Below, piece by piece: positions 60,556-64,000 of a stretch of DNA of 64,000 bases (position 1 is its first letter; each line of letters starts with the position of its first letter). The position numbers and the translations under genes are program-made. This stretch comes from Agrobacterium rubi TR3 = NBRC 13261 (GTDB taxonomy: Bacteria; Pseudomonadota; Alphaproteobacteria; Rhizobiales; Rhizobiaceae). The stretch covers positions 124,001 to 188,000 of the forward strand of contig NZ_BBJU01000010.1 in NCBI RefSeq assembly GCF_000739935.1, in the 5' to 3' direction. The notes under the pieces were generated by a model. The model was not told where the DNA came from. It was given only the letters and a program-made list of their open reading frames with translations, and ran no database searches.

Positions 60556-61272
60556 TCACTCGGTGACTGCACCGAGCGTATTGGAACTGTCGTCCTTGGG
60601 ACGCTCGCCTTCCGGCTGACTACCGGTGGCCATGTAATAGATGGTTTCGGCAATGTTGGTGGCATGGTCGCCGACGCGCTCGATGTTTTTGGCGCAGAAC
60701 AGAAGATGTGTGCATGTGGTGATGTTGCGCGGATCTTCCATCATATAGGTCAACAGCTCGCGAAACAGCGAGGTGTACATGGCGTCGATTTCCTCGTCGC
60801 GCTCACGAATGGTCTGTGCCTTTTCCGCCGAACGGGTGGAATAGACATCCAGAACGTCCTTCAACTGCACCAGCGCCAGTTCGGACAGATGCTCGAGACC
60901 GCGTGCCAGCTTGCGAGGCACGCCGGTACCGGCAACAGCGATAACGCGCTTGGCCGTATTCTTACCCAAGTCGCCGACGCGCTCCAGATCGGCTGCGATG
61001 CGCAGCGAACCGATGATTTCGCGAAGGTCGGCGGCCATGGGCTGGCGCTTGGCGATGGTGACGATAGCCTTGTCACCGATTTCGCGTTCGGCATTGTCCA
61101 GGATCGTGTCGTCCGAGATAACCTTCTGGGCCAGGGCGGCATCGGAGTTGACGAGGGCGCGCAACGCATCGCTGCACATCTGCTCCGCCAGACCGCCCAT
61201 TTCGGCGATGCGGCGGCTCAGGAACTTCAACTCTTCGTCGTAGGCAGACATGATGTGCGAATTGGTCGGCAT
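60556..61272 (-). CDS. phoU: Phosphate transport regulator PhoU
   Basis: The product has 238 residues from MPTNSHIMSAYDEELKFLSR. It has two PhoU three-helix repeats, with the acidic metal-binding pattern in ERVGDLGKNTAKRVIAV and ERVGDHATNIAETIYYM. PhoU links the Pst transporter to the PhoR kinase and represses the regulon in high phosphate. The tail (PEGERPKDDSSNTLGAVTE) is variable. It lies between pstB and phoB. Confidence 0.95.
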   Translation of the reverse strand: MPTNSHIMSAYDEELKFLSRRIAEMGGLAEQMCSDALRALVNSDAALAQKVISDDTILDNAEREIGDKAIVTIAKRQPMAADLREIIGSLRIAADLERVGDLGKNTAKRVIAVAGTGVPRKLARGLEHLSELALVQLKDVLDVYSTRSAEKAQTIRERDEEIDAMYTSLFRELLTYMMEDPRNITTCTHLLFCAKNIERVGDHATNIAETIYYMATGSQPEGERPKDDSSNTLGAVTE

Positions 61273-61360
61273 GGTCGAATTCTCCAGTTTCGGTGCGGCT
61301 GACCACAAGCCCTGTCAGGCTCGAGCGGTTCGACGCGACGGGTTGCAATCAGCGACAGGA

Positions 61361-62176
61361 TCAGCCGAAGCGACCCATGATGTAATCCTGCGTGCGCTGG
61401 TCATCCGGGTTGGTGAACATCTTGTCGGTGTCGTTTTCCTCAACGAGATGACCCAGATGGAACATGGCGGTGCGCTGCGAAACGCGGGCGGCCTGCTGCA
61501 TCGAGTGCGTCACGATGACGATGGTGTAGTTGGAGCGAAGCTCGTGGATCAGTTCCTCGACCTTGGCGGTAGCAATCGGGTCGAGCGCCGAGCATGGCTC
61601 GTCCATCAGGATGACTTCTGGGCTGACGGCAATGGCACGGGCGATGCACAGACGCTGCTGCTGACCACCGGAAAGACCTGTGCCGGACTCCAGCAGACGA
61701 TCCTTGGCTTCGTTCCAAAGACCGGCCTTTTGAAGGCTGGCTTCGACGATCTGGTCCATATCCGCCTTGTTGCGGGCAAGACCGTGAATGCGTGGGCCGT
61801 AGGCGATGTTCTCATAGATCGACTTCGGGAACGGGTTCGGCTTCTGGAACACCATGCCGACACGCGCACGCAGCTCCACCACATCGATGTTGCTGTCGTA
61901 GATGTCTTCGCCATCGAGCGTGATCTTGCCCGTGACGCGGCAACCGTCGATCGTGTCGTTCATGCGGTTCAGTGTCCGCAGAAACGTCGACTTGCCACAG
62001 CCCGAAGGACCGATGAGCGCGGTAACGGTATTTTCACGAACGTTGAGGTTCACGTCATAGAGCGCACGCTTGTCGCTGTAATAGACGGAAACGTCCTTGC
62101 CGATCATCTTATGAGAAACGTCATTCATCTTCTTGTCTAGCGCCTTTTCCATTGCTGCTTCCGACAACATATTCAT
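61361..62176 (-). CDS. pstB: Phosphate ABC transporter ATP-binding protein PstB
   Basis: The product has 271 residues. Walker A is GPSGCGKST near residue 57, the signature [14 protein letters not shown] near 168, Walker [14 protein letters not shown], and the His-loop [13 protein letters not shown]. It supplies ATP energy to PstC-PstA in the inner membrane. It starts 15 bp after pstA with AAGGAG upstream. Confidence 0.96.
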   Translation of the reverse strand: MNMLSEAAMEKALDKKMNDVSHKMIGKDVSVYYSDKRALYDVNLNVRENTVTALIGPSGCGKSTFLRTLNRMNDTIDGCRVTGKITLDGEDIYDSNIDVVELRARVGMVFQKPNPFPKSIYENIAYGPRIHGLARNKADMDQIVEASLQKAGLWNEAKDRLLESGTGLSGGQQQRLCIARAIAVSPEVILMDEPCSALDPIATAKVEELIHELRSNYTIVIVTHSMQQAARVSQRTAMFHLGHLVEENDTDKMFTNPDDQRTQDYIMGRFG

Positions 62177-62191
62177 CGTTTTAAGCTCCTT

Positions 62192-63514
62192 CTACCAGCG
62201 CCGCTCGAAGCGACGCCGCAAGAGAATTGCGCCAACATTCATGACAACGAGGAACATCAGCAGGATGATGATAGCGCCGGATGTCCGTTCGACAAAGGCG
62301 CGCTCTGCCTCGTTTGCCCACATATAGATCTGCACCGGCAAGGCCGTGGACGGGTCCATCGGCGTTGTCGGGTAGTTTGCGACGAAGGCGACCATGCCGA
62401 TGAGCAGCAGAGGTGCGGTTTCGCCAAGCGCATGGGCCAGACCAATGATGGTGCCGGTGAGAATACCCGGCATGGCCAGCGGCAGCACATGGTGAAAGAT
62501 CGTCTGCATCTTCGAGGCGCCGAGCCCCAGAGCCGCAGCGCGGATCGATGGCGGCACGGCCTTCAATGCGGCACGGGTGGCGATGATGATCGTCGGCAGG
62601 GTCATCAGCGTCAGCACGAAGCCACCGACCAGAGAGGCCGAGCGCGGGAAGCCCATGAAATTGATGAAGACCGACAGGCCGAGCAGACCGTAAACAATCG
62701 ACGGCACGGCTGCGAGGTTGTTGATGTTGACTTCGATGAGGTCGGTGATGCGGTTCTTGGGCGCAAACTCTTCCAGATAGATCGATGCTGCCACGCCAAT
62801 CGGCAGCGAGAGCACCAGAACGATCATCATCATATAGAAGGAACCGATCAGCGCCACGCCCACGCCGGCAGCTTCCGGTCGGCTCGATGCGCCGTTGAGA
62901 AAAATGCCTGTGTTGAACTGCTTGGCGAGCTGACCGTTGGCGACCAGCTGGTCCATCCACTTGACCTGCTGGTCGGAGACACGACGGTTGGCTTCTTCAC
63001 CGGTCATGTCGAACTGACCCTTGAAGGCAGAGTCGATATCGCCAGAGGCCAGAAGCGCGACGTTACGTGTCGTTCCGATCACGCTGGGATCGGATGTCAC
63101 GAGATCACGCAACTGGGTGCGAACACTGTCCGAAACCATGGTGCCAATGGTGCGCAGAGCCGTGCGGTCGTCCAGAGAGACGCCGAGTGCCCTGGCAACC
63201 GCGTTGCGAGCCAGAACAGGATAGTTCGCCGTCACCAGCTTGGTCGGATTGGTCGCGCGCTGATTATCAGGGTCGATGATCTGTTCGGAAAACTCCACCG
63301 GAACGGTGATCGTCGTCTGCTGGAAGGCCGTGTAACCCTTGCCGACAACCGACCAGATGAGAAGGAACAGAAAGATCAGGCCAAAAGAAATCGCGGCGAC
63401 ACCGTAGGTGCGGAAGCGGCGCTCTGCAGCATAGCGGCGTTTGATGCCGATATCACGACGGGCCGTCTTTGGCGCGACTGGCACGCCAGCCGCCGAAGAA
63501 ACAACGTCGGTCAT
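62192..63514 (-). CDS. pstA: Phosphate ABC transporter permease PstA
   Basis: The product has 440 residues, longer than the E. coli protein. An N-terminal cytoplasmic and membrane segment (TYGVAAISFGLIFLFLLIWS) is followed by a large periplasmic domain (about residues 65-215) and the permease domain with five helices and the EAA-type loop (APKNRITDLIEVNINNLAAV ... RAAALGLGASKMQTIFHHVL). The long periplasmic insert is usual for alphaproteobacterial PstA. It overlaps pstC by 4 bp. Confidence 0.94.
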   Translation of the reverse strand: MTDVVSSAAGVPVAPKTARRDIGIKRRYAAERRFRTYGVAAISFGLIFLFLLIWSVVGKGYTAFQQTTITVPVEFSEQIIDPDNQRATNPTKLVTANYPVLARNAVARALGVSLDDRTALRTIGTMVSDSVRTQLRDLVTSDPSVIGTTRNVALLASGDIDSAFKGQFDMTGEEANRRVSDQQVKWMDQLVANGQLAKQFNTGIFLNGASSRPEAAGVGVALIGSFYMMMIVLVLSLPIGVAASIYLEEFAPKNRITDLIEVNINNLAAVPSIVYGLLGLSVFINFMGFPRSASLVGGFVLTLMTLPTIIIATRAALKAVPPSIRAAALGLGASKMQTIFHHVLPLAMPGILTGTIIGLAHALGETAPLLLIGMVAFVANYPTTPMDPSTALPVQIYMWANEAERAFVERTSGAIIILLMFLVVMNVGAILLRRRFERRW

Positions 63515-64000
63515 TCGTACTGCTCCCGGTATTTGCGCACAATGAAGAGCGCGTAGATATTAAGGCATAGCGTGATGGCAAAGAGCGTGATGCCAAGCGC
63601 AAAGGCAACGAGGGTCTGCGGCGAGGTGAATTCAAGGTCGCCGGTCAACTGGCTGACGATCTTCACCGTCACCGTGGTCATGGGTTCGAACGGGCTGATC
63701 TGCAAGCGGGCAGCCACACCGGCGGCCAGAACCACGATCATCGTCTCACCGATTGCACGCGATGCCGTCATCAGGATGGCTCCGACGATGCCAGGCAGAG
63801 CAGCCGGCAGGATAACGCGCTTGATGGTCTCGGACCGGGTGGCGCCCAGGCCAAGCGAACCGTCACGCATCGTGCGGGGCACGGCGGTGATGATATCGTC
63901 CGACAGCGACGACACATAAGGAATGAGCATGATGCCCATCACGAAGCCCGCCGTCAGAACGCTCTGCGCTTGGATGAAGGAGGTATAATCACCGGTCGTA
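63511..64000 (-). CDS. pstC: Phosphate ABC transporter permease PstC (partial, N-terminus beyond the window)
   Basis: The C-terminal about 162 residues are visible and the frame is open to the right edge. It shows TAGFVMGIMLIPYVSSLSDD, the permease loop RDGSLGLGATRSETIKRVIL, and membrane helices to a basic end (FIVRKYREQYE). It pairs with PstA to form the phosphate channel. The stop overlaps the pstA start as ATGA. Confidence 0.92.
   Translation of the reverse strand, partial: TTGDYTSFIQAQSVLTAGFVMGIMLIPYVSSLSDDIITAVPRTMRDGSLGLGATRSETIKRVILPAALPGIVGAILMTASRAIGETMIVVLAAGVAARLQISPFEPMTTVTVKIVSQLTGDLEFTSPQTLVAFALGITLFAITLCLNIYALFIVRKYREQYE

Noticed and set aside
62432-63556. Open plus-strand frame of 374 codons
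   Set aside because: It is antisense to pstA and the pstC end, both of which are complete in motif content.

Overview
The window is chromosomal DNA of an alphaproteobacterium of the Rhizobiaceae, most like Agrobacterium/Rhizobium. The evidence is the rhizobial flagellar gene order, a PodJ-type polarity protein, GcrA, a SAM-II riboswitch upstream of metZ, BA14K, DUF6481 and DUF6460 proteins, and the pst-pho operon layout. No plasmid or replicon genes are seen. Assignments rest on reading motifs and gene order, not on database searches.

Positions 1-4486 hold the edge of a flagellar cluster: fliM (cut by the window) and motA on the minus strand, divergent from flgF, fliI and a small membrane protein on the plus strand. 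Positions 4626-20416 are a 15.8-kb integrative element in the 3' end of a tRNA-Phe gene. It is bounded by 51-bp direct repeats and carries a tyrosine recombinase next to the intact tRNA.

The element is the most unusual part. It has a RepA-like ATPase followed by a GTTAC iteron array, an HK97-type major capsid protein, a GTA-like tail chaperone, an HK97-gp10-like protein and a tape measure protein. I can find no terminase, portal, head protease, tail tube, tail tip or lysis gene. It also carries an AT-rich, translationally coupled pair (a nucleoid-associated NdpA-like protein and a RelA/SpoT alarmone synthetase) with its own promoter, a DUF4145 gene, a repressor with two operator copies, a putative excisionase and the integrase. 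It reads as a phage satellite that brings its own capsid and tape measure, or a strongly reduced prophage, with a two-gene cargo that could be a defence or growth-control system.

From 20444 on lies ordinary chromosome. In order: a PheC-like periplasmic protein; a beta-oxidation cluster (acyl-CoA dehydrogenase, thiolase, FadB) with palindromic repeats in its gaps; podJ; a TauE/SafE exporter with a TIGR02186 protein; a histidine phosphatase; the PdeM/Lhr-like DNA repair pair; two YitT paralogues; a methyltransferase; pyrD; regulators; a glycosyltransferase; tRNA-Gly; dcd; metZ under a SAM-II riboswitch; apaG; hslO; argD-argF; gcrA; small stress genes including cspA; and the operon pstC-pstA-pstB-phoU-phoB, whose first gene runs off the right edge.

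Cell-cycle signals recur: a full CtrA box upstream of podJ and a cluster of GANTC (CcrM) sites upstream of gcrA. The flagellar gene order breaks exactly at the left attachment site, where flgB would be expected. This suggests a deletion or rearrangement at the tRNA-Phe locus.
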